Shown piece by piece: positions 7,075 through 15,650 of a stretch of DNA of 64,000 bases. The position numbers were made by a program, and so were the translations under genes. How positions within the stretch are numbered: the first letter of the stretch is position 1; each line of letters starts with the position of its first letter. Below the pieces are notes generated by a model that was not told where the DNA came from, ran no database searches, and saw only the letters and a list, made by a program, of their open reading frames with translations. The DNA comes from Paenibacillus tengchongensis (GTDB lineage: Bacteria > Bacillota > Bacilli > Paenibacillales > Paenibacillaceae), in the NCBI RefSeq assembly GCF_008973665.1, contig NZ_WACP01000021.1, positions 17,084 through 81,083 of the forward strand, in the 5' to 3' direction.

Positions 7075-7346
7075 GAATCGAACAAAACGTTGATGAAATG
7101 AAGTACGCCGGAGCATGGCTCCCCAGAGAAAGGGTTCCTTTACGAAGATTCGTAATGGCTGCGAGAACCCTGTGCACAGACCGGCCGAAAGCTGATTTCG
7201 GAGTGCGGGGAAATCCCGCCGGGGGCGCCCGTTAACAGCCGCGACAAGGCGATCGTCTGCAGGCTCCGTTTATGCGGAAGAGGCGATAACCAGGGTGGTA
7301 CCGCGATATCAATCGTCCCTGAATTTATTCAGGGGCGTTTTTTATT
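7075..7346 (+). promoter_or_regulatory. T-box riboswitch leader for alaS
   Basis: A long structured leader ends in the T-box core AGGGTGGTACCGCG (about 7294-7307) followed by a terminator hairpin CCCTGAA/TTCAGGGG and a T-run at about 7313-7346. An upstream hairpin GGGTTC/GAACCC carries the distal GGCTGCGAGA loop. The proposed specifier is GCT (Ala) at 7191-7193, in the context GAAAGCTGA. Uncharged tRNA-Ala would stabilise the antiterminator and allow alaS transcription. The gap also holds about 125 bases between the terminator and alaS in which I see nothing further. Confidence 0.88.
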
Positions 7347-7472
7347 TTTTCAACAGGTTAATGCTTTATGGTTTTATGATTTAGGGGACCCCGCAAAGTA
7401 CTTGAGTCCGCTTCGAGCAATGCTTCACTTTGTGGGGCATATTTGTGGGGAATTTTGAGACGGGAGCTGTAC

Positions 7473-10109
7473 ATGATGAAAGCAAGTGAAATCCGTTCCA
7501 AGTGGCTGCAATTCTTCGAGAGCAAGGGCCACAAGATTGAGCCGAGCGCCTCGCTCGTGCCGCATAATGATCCGTCGCTGCTGTGGATCAACGCCGGGAT
7601 GGCGCCGCTGAAGGTGTATTTTGACGGCCGTGAAGTGCCGGAGAATCCGCGCATTGCGAACTCGCAGAAATGTATCCGCACCAACGATATTGAGAATGTG
7701 GGCAAGACGCGCCGGCACCATACGTTCTTTGAAATGCTGGGCAACTTCTCGATCGGCGATTATTTCAAGGAAGAAGCGATCACCTGGGCCTGGGAATTCC
7801 TGACCGGCAAGGAATGGATCGGCTTTGACGGTAACCGGATTTCCGTTACCGTATATGCCGAGGACGAAGAAGCCTACAAGCTGTGGAATGAGAAAATCGG
7901 CCTGCCGCCGGAACGCATCATCAAGCTGGGCGACGAGAATTTCTGGGATATCGGCGAAGGTCCTTGCGGCCCTTGCTCGGAAATCTTCTATGACCGCGGC
8001 GAAGCCTACGGCAATGACATGAGCGATCCGGAAATGTATCCGGGCGGCGAGAACGAACGCTGGCTCGAAGTGTGGAACCTCGTGTTCTCGCAGTTCAACC
8101 ATAACAAGGACGGCAGCTACACGCCGCTTCCGAACAAGAACATCGATACCGGCGCAGGTCTTGAGCGCCTGACCTCCATCCTGCAGGATGTGGACTCGAA
8201 CTTCGATACCGACCTGTTCCAGCCGATGATCCAGAAGACCGCGCTGCTTGCCGGGGTGAAATACAAAGACAGCCTGGAGCAGGATATCGCGCTGAAGGTC
8301 ATTGCCGACCATATCCGTACCGTGGCGTTTGCGGTGGGGGACGGCGTACTTCCTTCCAATGAAGGACGCGGATACATTATCCGCCGCCTGCTGCGCCGTG
8401 CCGTACGCTACGGCAAGACGCTGGGCCTGGACCGGCCGTTCCTGCATGAGCTGACCGAAACGGTGGGCGAGGTAATGGGCGTGTACTATCCGAGCGTAGT
8501 GGAGAACCGCGAATACATCGCCAAGATCATCCGCACGGAAGAGGAACGCTTCCATGAGACGCTGTCCGACGGCCTGGCCATTCTCGGCGAAATCTCTGCC
8601 AAGGCCAAGGAAGAAGGCAACGATACGATCTCAGGAGCCGATGCCTTCAAGCTGTATGACACTTACGGCTTCCCGTTTGACCTGACCGAGGACTTTGCTT
8701 CCGAGCAGGGACTGAAGGTGGACCGCGCGGGCTTCGACGCTGCGATGCAGGAGCAGCGCGACCGCGCCAGAGCCGCCCGTCAGGACAACGCCAGCATGAA
8801 GATTCAGGGCGGCGCACTGGCCGAATTAACGGTTAAAAGTGAATTTGTTGGATATAATGATCTGGTAACCGAGTCGAAGATTGCAGCCATCGTGATTGAC
8901 GGTGAGCTGGCCAATGCCGCCGGGGAAGGCGCTGAATGCCAGGTCATCCTGGAAACAACGCCGTTCTACGCTGAAAGCGGCGGTCAGGTCAGCGATACCG
9001 GGGTGCTGACAGGCGGCTCCGTTACCGCGAAGGTGACGGGCTTGTTCAAGGCTCCGCACGGACAGCCTGTGCATCTGGTTACCGTGGAAGCGGGCGAGCT
9101 GCGCGTGGGGGATACGGTCCGCGCCGAAGTGAACCGCGAGATCCGCGAAGATATTGTTAAGAATCATACGGCAACCCATCTGCTGCATAAAGCGCTGAAG
9201 GAAGTACTCGGCGGCCATGTCAACCAGGCCGGCTCGCTCGTTGAAGGCGCGCGCCTGCGTTTTGACTTCTCTCATTTCGGCGCCATTACGCCGGAGGAGC
9301 TGATTGATATCGAGCACCGCGTCAATGCCCAAATCTGGCGGGCGCTGGATGTCGTTATCGAGAACAAGCCGATCGACGAAGCCAAAGCAATGGGAGCCAT
9401 GGCGCTCTTCGGCGAGAAATACGGCAACATCGTGCGCGTGGTGCAGGTCGGTGACTACAGCCTGGAGCTGTGCGGCGGCTGCCATGTCACTAACACGTCG
9501 CAGATCGGCATCTTCAAGCTGGTCAGCGAGAGCGGCATCGGCTCCGGCGTACGCCGGATTGAAGCTGTAACCGGCCGCTACGCTTACCAGTTCACTGAGA
9601 GCCAGCTTGATGTGCTGAAACAAGCGGCAGGACTCCTGAAGTCCTCCCTGAACGATGTACCGAAGCGCATTGAAGCACTGCATGGCCAGGTGCGCGAGCT
9701 CTCCCGTGAGAACGAGTCGCTGCAGTCGAAGCTGAGCGCTACGTTCGCAGCCGAGTTGACCGGCAGCGTCAAGACAGTAGGCAGCGGCACGCAGCTGCTG
9801 GCTGTGCAGGTTCAGGCCGGCAGCATGGATGCGCTCCGCTCCACCGCCGACGAGCTGAAGGCCAAGCTGCCTGAAGCGGTGCTTGTGCTCGGCGCGGCGA
9901 TGGACGACAAAGTCAACTTTGTCGTAGCGGTGCCGCAAGAGCTGGTGAAGAAGGGCTTCCATGCCGGCAAGCTGGTCAAAGAGGTCGCTGCGGTCTGCGG
10001 CGGCGGCGGCGGCGGACGTCCGGACATGGCGCAGGCCGGCGGCAAGGATGCCTCAAAGCTGGGCGAAGCGCTCGCCAAAGCCGAAGAACTGGTTGCAGCC
10101 TTAGGCTAA
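7473..10109 (+). CDS. alaS: Alanine-tRNA ligase
   Basis: An 878-residue class II synthetase that charges tRNA-Ala. The catalytic domain starts SEIRSKWLQFFESKGH and holds RHHTFFEMLGNFS; the editing domain carries HTATHLLHKAL and the C-terminal CGGCHVT zinc-type motif; a Gly-rich CGGGGGGRPDMAQAGG lies in the C-terminal domain. Length is normal for bacteria. The start is taken at ATG 7473 (the next codon is also ATG), behind GGGAGCTGTAC; an upstream GTG at 7443 would add 10 residues not typical of the family. Expression is controlled by the T-box leader upstream. It heads the conserved alaS-ireB-ruvX order of Firmicutes. Confidence 0.98.
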   Translation: MMKASEIRSKWLQFFESKGHKIEPSASLVPHNDPSLLWINAGMAPLKVYFDGREVPENPRIANSQKCIRTNDIENVGKTRRHHTFFEMLGNFSIGDYFKEEAITWAWEFLTGKEWIGFDGNRISVTVYAEDEEAYKLWNEKIGLPPERIIKLGDENFWDIGEGPCGPCSEIFYDRGEAYGNDMSDPEMYPGGENERWLEVWNLVFSQFNHNKDGSYTPLPNKNIDTGAGLERLTSILQDVDSNFDTDLFQPMIQKTALLAGVKYKDSLEQDIALKVIADHIRTVAFAVGDGVLPSNEGRGYIIRRLLRRAVRYGKTLGLDRPFLHELTETVGEVMGVYYPSVVENREYIAKIIRTEEERFHETLSDGLAILGEISAKAKEEGNDTISGADAFKLYDTYGFPFDLTEDFASEQGLKVDRAGFDAAMQEQRDRARAARQDNASMKIQGGALAELTVKSEFVGYNDLVTESKIAAIVIDGELANAAGEGAECQVILETTPFYAESGGQVSDTGVLTGGSVTAKVTGLFKAPHGQPVHLVTVEAGELRVGDTVRAEVNREIREDIVKNHTATHLLHKALKEVLGGHVNQAGSLVEGARLRFDFSHFGAITPEELIDIEHRVNAQIWRALDVVIENKPIDEAKAMGAMALFGEKYGNIVRVVQVGDYSLELCGGCHVTNTSQIGIFKLVSESGIGSGVRRIEAVTGRYAYQFTESQLDVLKQAAGLLKSSLNDVPKRIEALHGQVRELSRENESLQSKLSATFAAELTGSVKTVGSGTQLLAVQVQAGSMDALRSTADELKAKLPEAVLVLGAAMDDKVNFVVAVPQELVKKGFHAGKLVKEVAAVCGGGGGGRPDMAQAGGKDASKLGEALAKAEELVAALG

Positions 10110-10191
10110 GCGGGCCCGATCCCCAAAAAAGGCTGATTGAAGTCGACAAATGCCCTCGCTTGCAGCGGATGGGCAGCATTTAATAAGTATA

Positions 10192-10230
10192 CAGCGGTAC
10201 TGAGAGCAACATATCAGTACCGCTGCTTTA
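10192..10230 (+). terminator. Terminator after alaS
   Basis: CAGCGGTACTGA (10192-10203) pairs perfectly with TCAGTACCGCTG (10214-10225), followed by CTTTATT. The rest of the 359-base gap before ireB is AT-richer and likely holds the ireB promoter; I could not fix its boxes with confidence. Confidence 0.8.
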
Positions 10231-10468
10231 TTCCGGGTAGCAGGGGCGGCTATCGGTGTAAAATCGTGGCGAAGGCAATGTGCAATAGCTCGAAAATCCA
10301 AAAATATCTATATTTTTGTAGACGAAATGCCAAAAAAAGCGCTATTACGCGGGAGGATTTCCTCGGAGGCCCATGAATATGTTATGATGGAGGCAGCAAG
10401 AAAGCTTAAGCAGCAACACTTGCGAGACCGCCCCGCCGGGGTGATTTTGCAGAAGGAAGGTGTCACAA

Positions 10469-10744
10469 TTGGACTCCATGGACAAAACGGTCAAATTCAA
10501 TGTGAAGGGCGACGAACAGGAAGCATCTCCCCAGGAAATTCTGCTTGCCGTGTACGACGCGCTGGTGGAGAAGGAGTATCATCCGATCAACCAGATCGTA
10601 GGGTATCTTCTTTCCGGAGATCCGGCCTATATTCCACGCCATAACAATGCGAGAAGTTTGGTCCGGAGAAAAGAACGTGATGAACTGATTGAGGAATTGG
10701 TTCGTTTCTACCTGGCGAACCATCGGGTGGACCATCCGAAATGA
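10469..10744 (+). CDS. ireB: IreB family regulatory phosphoprotein (UPF0297)
   Basis: A 91-residue cytoplasmic protein with the hallmark KTVKFNVKGDEQEASPQEIL and YHPINQIVGYLLSGDPAYI segments of the IreB/YrzL family. In Enterococcus, IreB is phosphorylated by a PASTA kinase and modulates cephalosporin resistance; the role here is not known. The TTG at 10469 is chosen because AAGGAAGG lies 8 bases upstream and the resulting N-terminus fits the family; a GTG at 10460 overlaps the binding site. Its last four bases (ATGA) overlap the start of ruvX, so the two are coupled. Confidence 0.93.
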   Translation: MDSMDKTVKFNVKGDEQEASPQEILLAVYDALVEKEYHPINQIVGYLLSGDPAYIPRHNNARSLVRRKERDELIEELVRFYLANHRVDHPK

Positions 10745-11157
10745 AGAAGCTGGGACTGGATTATGGCGACAGGAGAATCGGTGTAGCCGCAAGTGACATT
10801 TTCGGTTGGACGGCACAGGCTCTGGAGACCATTGAGCGCCGCGGCAAAGGCAATGAGTTCGAACGTATCCGCGAGCTGGTCAAGGAACATGAAATTGGCG
10901 AGATCGTGGTGGGTTTGCCGAAGAATATGAACGGCTCTATCGGCCCCCGTGGTGAACTGTGCATGGAATTCGCCGGTCAGCTGCGCGAGCAGCTAGATAT
11001 ACCCGTACACCTTTGGGATGAGCGTCTGACGACGGTATCTGCCGAGCGGGTACTGATTGAAGGGGACGTCAGCCGGAAGAAACGCAAAGGGATTGTGGAC
11101 AAAATGGCCGCAGCCCTGATTCTGCAAAACTATTTGGATGCTAACAGTAAAAGGTGA
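10741..11157 (+). CDS. ruvX: Holliday junction resolvase RuvX (YqgF family)
   Basis: A 138-residue RNase H-like nuclease. Features are the N-terminal LGLDYGDRRIGVAASD with the first acidic residue, then IVVGLPKNMNGSIGPRG, the DERLTTVSAE segment, and DKMAAALILQNYL at the end. The family is implicated in resolving recombination intermediates and in 16S rRNA 5' processing. It overlaps ireB by four bases and is followed 13 bases later by a DUF1292 gene. This order, ireB-ruvX-DUF1292, is widely conserved in Firmicutes. Confidence 0.95.
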   Translation: MKKLGLDYGDRRIGVAASDIFGWTAQALETIERRGKGNEFERIRELVKEHEIGEIVVGLPKNMNGSIGPRGELCMEFAGQLREQLDIPVHLWDERLTTVSAERVLIEGDVSRKKRKGIVDKMAAALILQNYLDANSKR

Positions 11158-11170
11158 GGGGTGCATTGAA

Positions 11171-11476
11171 ATGACTAACGAGCATATTGGCCAAGAAGAA
11201 CCGGAAATTATCTATATTCCCGATGAGGAAGGTAATGAAGAGGAATTTGAGGTCATCATGAAGTTCGAAGTCGATGGCTCAGATGCGAAATATATGATGG
11301 TGGTGCCTCTTGATGCCGACGAGGAAGACAGCGACGAGGTCTACGCCTTCCGCTATGAGGAAGACGGCGATGATCTGCAGCTCTTCATGATCGACAACGA
11401 TGAAGAATGGGCCATCGTTGAGGAAACGTTCAATACGCTGGTTGACGAGCTGGACGGAGGATCCGGTAATGACTGA
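11171..11476 (+). CDS. DUF1292 domain-containing protein (YrzB-like), first copy
   Basis: A 101-residue, strongly acidic protein. EPEIIYIPDEEGNEEEFEVI and the later DEVYAFRYEEDGDDLQLFMI are typical of DUF1292. The ATG at 11171 follows GAGGGGTG. It lies directly after ruvX, the usual place for this gene. Its end overlaps the next DUF1292 gene by eight bases. The function of the family is unknown. Confidence 0.9.
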   Translation: MTNEHIGQEEPEIIYIPDEEGNEEEFEVIMKFEVDGSDAKYMMVVPLDADEEDSDEVYAFRYEEDGDDLQLFMIDNDEEWAIVEETFNTLVDELDGGSGND

Positions 11477-11777
11477 ATGGTCCGCCGATCAGGTGGTATG
11501 GATCTCCCGGCTGAAAGATATATACGGTGAAACTGTGGAGCTGGAGGATGAGCAAGGCCGCTCTTCCGTCTACACTATCGTTGCCGAGTTTGAGATTGGT
11601 GCCCGTGCCTATGCGGTGCTCGCCGGTTCCGGAAAGGACGCCGAGCAGGAATTGATGCGGATTGTCGTATCCCCGGACGGCCAGCCGGAGCTGGAGAGCA
11701 TCGAAGACGACGAAGAATGGGAAGATGTCTCTGAACTGTACGATGAGCTGACGTTTCCCGAAGATGACTTGCAGTAA
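11469..11777 (+). CDS. DUF1292 domain-containing protein, second copy
   Basis: A 102-residue acidic protein, paralogous to its upstream neighbour: it shares the short beta-rich layout and a terminal DDEEWEDVSELYDEL stretch comparable to DNDEEWAIVEETFNTL. The ATG at 11469 has GGAGGA seven bases upstream, inside the end of the first copy, so the pair is translationally coupled. It differs in having a central GARAYAVLAGSGKDAEQELM segment. A tandem pair of DUF1292 genes is less common than a single copy. Confidence 0.85.
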   Translation: MTEWSADQVVWISRLKDIYGETVELEDEQGRSSVYTIVAEFEIGARAYAVLAGSGKDAEQELMRIVVSPDGQPELESIEDDEEWEDVSELYDELTFPEDDLQ

Positions 11778-11818
11778 AGGGACCGCTGGCAAGCCTACAC
11801 TTGAATCAAACTCGATGA

Positions 11819-11848
11819 AAAGGGCGGAGGATGGCTTCCGCTCTTTTT
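11819..11848 (+). terminator. Terminator after the DUF1292 pair
   Basis: AAGGGCGGAGG pairs (with G-T wobbles) with CTTCCGCTCTT and runs into TTTTT. It separates the ireB-ruvX-DUF1292 unit from mltG. Confidence 0.7.
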
Positions 11849-11947
11849 GCTTGAGAATTAAGGGGAATATTCGCACCTGTAAAAATTTATGTTGAATTTG
11901 AAACAATACAATTTTATACTTTATAGTCGGAAAGTGAGGAGTCCCAT

Positions 11948-12994
11948 TTGAAAGCCTTTGTCCGTACCGTGCTGGTTATCCTTGTTCTGCTGGCGGCAGC
12001 CGCAGGCGGCGGAGCATGGTATGTCTGGAAGGGAATGCAGCCGGTCCAGCCTGCGGGAGCACCGGTGGAATTCACGGTTGAGAAAGGAATGGGCAGTGCG
12101 GAAATTGCCGACCTGCTGGAGGAAAAAGGGATTATACGCAACGCGCTGCTCTTTAAAGGATATTTGCGCTGGGTGGATGAAGGGTCGGCCTTTATGGCCG
12201 GAACTTACATGGCCAGCCCCGGCGATACTTACGATGCGCTGATCGCCAGGCTGAACGCCGGCGATGTCGTTAAAGAAGAAACGGTGGTCTTTACGATACC
12301 GGAGGGGTTCACTGCGCAGCAGGTAGCGGAGAAGCTGGGCGAGGCGTGGGGCCAGCCGGTTGAACTCTTCCTGAAGCTGATCGATACAGGAGCCGGCCTG
12401 GAGGCGGTCAACACGCTGCAGGTACCGGAGAACGCGGGTGTGCGCCACCGACTGGAAGGTTATCTGTTTCCGGAAACGTATGAGCTGGCCAAGGACAGCA
12501 CACCGGAGGAGATCGTTGAGGCGATGCTGGAGCAGCTTACGAAGGAGCTGGACAGCATCGAAGGATGGCAGGAGAAGCTGAACGTGCGCGGTCTTACGCT
12601 GCATGAGCTGCTGACAGTGGCTTCGCTGGTCGAACGTGAGGTTGTTGTGGATGAGGAGCGGCCGCTGGTGGCAGGCGTCATCTATAACCGGCTGGACAAG
12701 GGCCAGAATCTGGAAATCGACGCTACGGTACAGTATTTGCTGGACAAGCAGAAGGAACGGCTGCTGTACAAGGATCTTGAGGTGGAGAGTCCTTATAATA
12801 CGTACAAGAATCCCGGACTTCCGCCGGGGCCGATCGCCAATCCGGGACTGGCCTCCATTGAGGCGGCACTGGAGCCCGAGGCATCGGACTATTATTTCTA
12901 TGTCACCAAAAAAGACGGAACGCAGGGACATCTTTTCGGCAAAACCTATGAGGAACATTTAGCCAATATCAAAAAAAGCGAACAAAACCCGTAG
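11948..12994 (+). CDS. mltG: Endolytic murein transglycosylase MltG
   Basis: A 348-residue protein with one N-terminal membrane helix (about residues 5-26) and an extracellular YceG/MltG domain. Typical segments are LEGYLFPETYEL, the catalytic-region SLVEREVVVDEERPLVAGV and YNTYKNPGLPPGPIANPG. MltG cleaves nascent glycan strands and sets their length at sites of synthesis. The TTG at 11948 has GAGGAG six bases upstream. It is followed by the two U32 genes, as in Bacillus, where a methyltransferase gene (yrrM) usually intervenes; none is present in the 117-base gap here. Confidence 0.95.
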   Translation: MKAFVRTVLVILVLLAAAAGGGAWYVWKGMQPVQPAGAPVEFTVEKGMGSAEIADLLEEKGIIRNALLFKGYLRWVDEGSAFMAGTYMASPGDTYDALIARLNAGDVVKEETVVFTIPEGFTAQQVAEKLGEAWGQPVELFLKLIDTGAGLEAVNTLQVPENAGVRHRLEGYLFPETYELAKDSTPEEIVEAMLEQLTKELDSIEGWQEKLNVRGLTLHELLTVASLVEREVVVDEERPLVAGVIYNRLDKGQNLEIDATVQYLLDKQKERLLYKDLEVESPYNTYKNPGLPPGPIANPGLASIEAALEPEASDYYFYVTKKDGTQGHLFGKTYEEHLANIKKSEQNP

Positions 12995-13111
12995 AAAGAA
13001 GGTACAATGGGAAGTGATGCGCTTAAGCTCTATATTTGAACGGATACCTGCGCCGGGCGAAGACCGGCGCTTGCAGCCGTTAATCGGGCTGACAGATGAG
13101 GAGGAAACAAC

Positions 13112-14041
13112 ATGATGAACAAACCGGAGCTGCTGGCCACGGCGGCGTCGCTTGAGGAAGCCGCTGCGCTGCTGGATGCCGGCGCGGACGCGCTCCTGAT
13201 CGGAGACGACCGCTTCGGGATGCGCCTGGCCGGACATTTCTCGCTGGAAGACACCCTGGCGGCGGTGCAGCTTGCCCACGGCAGAGGCTGCAAGGTCTAT
13301 GTGAGTCTTGGCGGACTGATGACCAACCGGCTGCTGGATGAGCTCCCTGCTTATGTGAAGGCCATCGGAGAGCTTGGCGTTGACGGTGCAGAGTTCGGCG
13401 ATCCGGCAGTGCTGGCCGCAGTGAAATCGGAAGCGCCGGAGCTGAAGCTGTTCTGGAACGCCGAGATGACCTCGACCAACTACGCCACGGCCAATTACTG
13501 GGGCCGCAAGGGCGCATCGCGTGTCGTGCTGGCGCGTGAGCTGAACATGGATGAAATCACCGAAATGGTGCCTCATCTGGAAATGGAAGCCCAGGTTCAG
13601 GTGCATGGCATGACCAATATTTATCATTCCAAGCGCAAGCTTGTAGCAAGCTATATGGCCCATCAGGGCCGCCAGGTAGAAGGCAGCCTCGGCAAGGAAC
13701 GCGGGTTGTTCCTGATCGAGGCGGAACGCAAGGAAGAGAAGTTCCCCATCTATGAGGATGTTAACGGCACGCATATTATGAGCTCGGACGACATCTGCAT
13801 TATGGAGGATCTGCATATCCTGATGGCTGCCGGCGTGCACAGCTTCAAGGTAGAGGGATTGCTGAAGCCGGCCGCCTACAATGTTGCTGCCGTCAAAGCG
13901 TACCGCAAGGCGATTGACGCCTATGCCGCCGATCCTGAAGGCTATGCTTTTGATGAAGAATGGCTTGAGGAAGTCAGAGCGCTGCAGGACCCGGAACGCG
14001 AGCTGTCGTTCGGCTTTTTCTACAAGGAACAGGTATACTAA
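13112..14041 (+). CDS. trhP1: U32-family tRNA hydroxylation protein, short subunit (YrrN/TrhP1-like)
   Basis: A 309-residue protein of the peptidase U32 family. It shows the N-terminal ELLATAASLEEAAALLDAGA, a central AQVQVHGMTNIYHS and C-terminal DDICIMEDLHILMAAGVHS. In Bacillus the paired U32 proteins YrrN and YrrO are needed for prephenate-dependent 5-hydroxyuridine formation at tRNA position 34. Two ATGs begin the gene; GAGGAGG lies just upstream. The Cys cluster that is present in the downstream partner is absent here, as expected for the short subunit. Confidence 0.88.
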   Translation: MMNKPELLATAASLEEAAALLDAGADALLIGDDRFGMRLAGHFSLEDTLAAVQLAHGRGCKVYVSLGGLMTNRLLDELPAYVKAIGELGVDGAEFGDPAVLAAVKSEAPELKLFWNAEMTSTNYATANYWGRKGASRVVLARELNMDEITEMVPHLEMEAQVQVHGMTNIYHSKRKLVASYMAHQGRQVEGSLGKERGLFLIEAERKEEKFPIYEDVNGTHIMSSDDICIMEDLHILMAAGVHSFKVEGLLKPAAYNVAAVKAYRKAIDAYAADPEGYAFDEEWLEEVRALQDPERELSFGFFYKEQVY

Positions 14042-14064
14042 ACATCATGGAGGGGAGAACAGGA

Positions 14065-15375
14065 ATGGAAACGAGAACCATGCCGAAATACAAGGGCAAG
14101 CGTTACCGTCTGGATAAACCGGAGCTCCTGGCTCCGGCAGGCAATCTGGAGAAATTGAAATTCGCCGTGCATTATGGGGCGGATGCGGTATATATCGGCG
14201 GACAGAAGTACGGCCTGCGTTCGGGAGCTGACAATTTCAGCTTCGAGGAAATGCGCGAGGGCGTCGAATTTGCCAAAAAGTACGGCGCCAAAGTCTTTGT
14301 CGCCACCAATATTTACGCGCATAACGAAGATCTCGCAGGAATAGAGGAATACTTGCGCAATCTGTATGAAGCCGGTATCGCGGCGGTTATTGTCGCCGAT
14401 CCGGTCATTGTCGACACGGCCCGCCGTGCGGTACCGGGGCTGGAGGTGCATCTCAGCACCCAGCAATCGACGATTAACTGGCAGGCGGTCTCCTTCTGGA
14501 AGGAAGAAGGGCTGCCGCGCGTTGTCCTGGGGCGTGAGACGAGCCTCGAAGAGATCGCCGAGATCAAGCAGCATGTCGACATCGAAATCGAAACCTTCAT
14601 CCACGGGGCGATGTGCTCTTCATACTCGGGGCGCTGCGTGTTGTCCAACCATTTTACGGACCGCGATTCCAACCGGGGCGGCTGCTGCCAGTCGTGCCGC
14701 TGGAAGTATGATCTGTTCGAGGACGCGCGCTGGGTGTCGGAAGAGGAACAGGGCGGGGCTGTGCAGCCGCTGCAGCCGGGTGTAACCCAGCTCCCGCTGC
14801 ACCAGCCGGAGGATAACCAGTTTACGATGGGCTCCAAGGACCTCTGCATGCTGGAGAGCATCCCGGATCTGATCGAAGCGGGCATCGACAGCTTCAAGAT
14901 CGAAGGCCGCATGAAATCGATCCACTACGTGGCCACGGTTGTCAATGCTTACCGCAAGGCGATCGATGCCTACATGGCCGATCCTGAGGGCTATGTGCTG
15001 AAGCCGGAGTGGCTCGAAGAGCTGCAGAAGGCGGCCAACCGTCCGCTGAATACCGGATTCTTCTATGATACGCCGGATCACGAGGATCATATTTATGAGC
15101 CGGAAGAGAAGGCGGCGCCGTATGATTTTGCCGGACTGGTTCTGGAATACGATGCCGGCACCGGCATGGCCCTGATCCAGCAGCGTAACCATTTCAAGCC
15201 GGGGCAGGAAGTGGAATTCTTCGGACCCGACAATACAGTGTTCAAGCAGACCGTCGGCGAGCTGTGGGATGAGGAAGGGAATAGCCTGGATGCCGCCCGT
15301 CACCCGCTGCAGCGGGTCCGCATGAAGGTGGATCATCCGGTTGCCTATTTCGATATGATGCGCAAAAGAAAATAA
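14065..15375 (+). CDS. trhP2: U32-family tRNA hydroxylation protein, long subunit (YrrO/TrhP2-like)
   Basis: A 436-residue U32 protein with KPELLAPAGNLEKLKFAVHY at the start, FIHGAMCSSYSGRCVLSNHF and the following GGCCQSCRWKYDLF cysteine cluster, then GSKDLCMLESIPDLIEAGID and a C-terminal beta-barrel segment. It is the partner of the preceding gene in tRNA uridine hydroxylation. The ATG at 14065 is chosen because GGAGGGGAG lies eight bases upstream; an in-frame ATG at 14047 precedes that site. Only 23 bases separate it from trhP1. Confidence 0.9.
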   Translation: METRTMPKYKGKRYRLDKPELLAPAGNLEKLKFAVHYGADAVYIGGQKYGLRSGADNFSFEEMREGVEFAKKYGAKVFVATNIYAHNEDLAGIEEYLRNLYEAGIAAVIVADPVIVDTARRAVPGLEVHLSTQQSTINWQAVSFWKEEGLPRVVLGRETSLEEIAEIKQHVDIEIETFIHGAMCSSYSGRCVLSNHFTDRDSNRGGCCQSCRWKYDLFEDARWVSEEEQGGAVQPLQPGVTQLPLHQPEDNQFTMGSKDLCMLESIPDLIEAGIDSFKIEGRMKSIHYVATVVNAYRKAIDAYMADPEGYVLKPEWLEELQKAANRPLNTGFFYDTPDHEDHIYEPEEKAAPYDFAGLVLEYDAGTGMALIQQRNHFKPGQEVEFFGPDNTVFKQTVGELWDEEGNSLDAARHPLQRVRMKVDHPVAYFDMMRKRK

Positions 15376-15386
15376 ACGGAATGTGC

Positions 15387-15417
15387 AAAGGCCGTCCCTG
15401 AACAGGGGCGGCTCTTT
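15387..15417 (+). terminator. Terminator after trhP2
   Basis: AAAGGCCGTCCCTG pairs with CAGGGGCGGCTCTTT around a short loop, giving a GC-rich stem with a T tail. Confidence 0.75.
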
Positions 15418-15517
15418 CTGGTGGATTGTGCAATCGTTACCACAGTATGCGCAATACGGGAAAACAGCGGGATTTCGGAAAATCATAAAAAAACTTGGGC
15501 CAATTGTGGGAAAAGTC

Positions 15518-15545
15518 TAAGAAAATAGGCCCATTTTGCCGATAT
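15518..15545 (+). promoter_or_regulatory. Sigma-D-like promoter of the chemoreceptor gene
   Basis: GCCGATAT at 15538-15545 is a perfect match to the sigma-D -10 consensus. TAAG at 15518-15521, 16 bases upstream, is a one-mismatch -35. It lies about 100 bases before the chemoreceptor start, which fits regulation with the motility regulon. Confidence 0.7.
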
Positions 15546-15650
15546 AATGATAGTGAACGCTTACATACTACTTCTAATCCAACTGGTAGGTGATTGCGAG
15601 TGGGGGCTCCCGGGCAGGATAACAGAAGGGGAAATCAGAAAGGGAGAAGG

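Noticed and set aside
7425..8555. A 376-codon minus-strand ORF across alaS
   Set aside because: It lies wholly opposite the conserved alaS and arises from its high GC content and codon bias.
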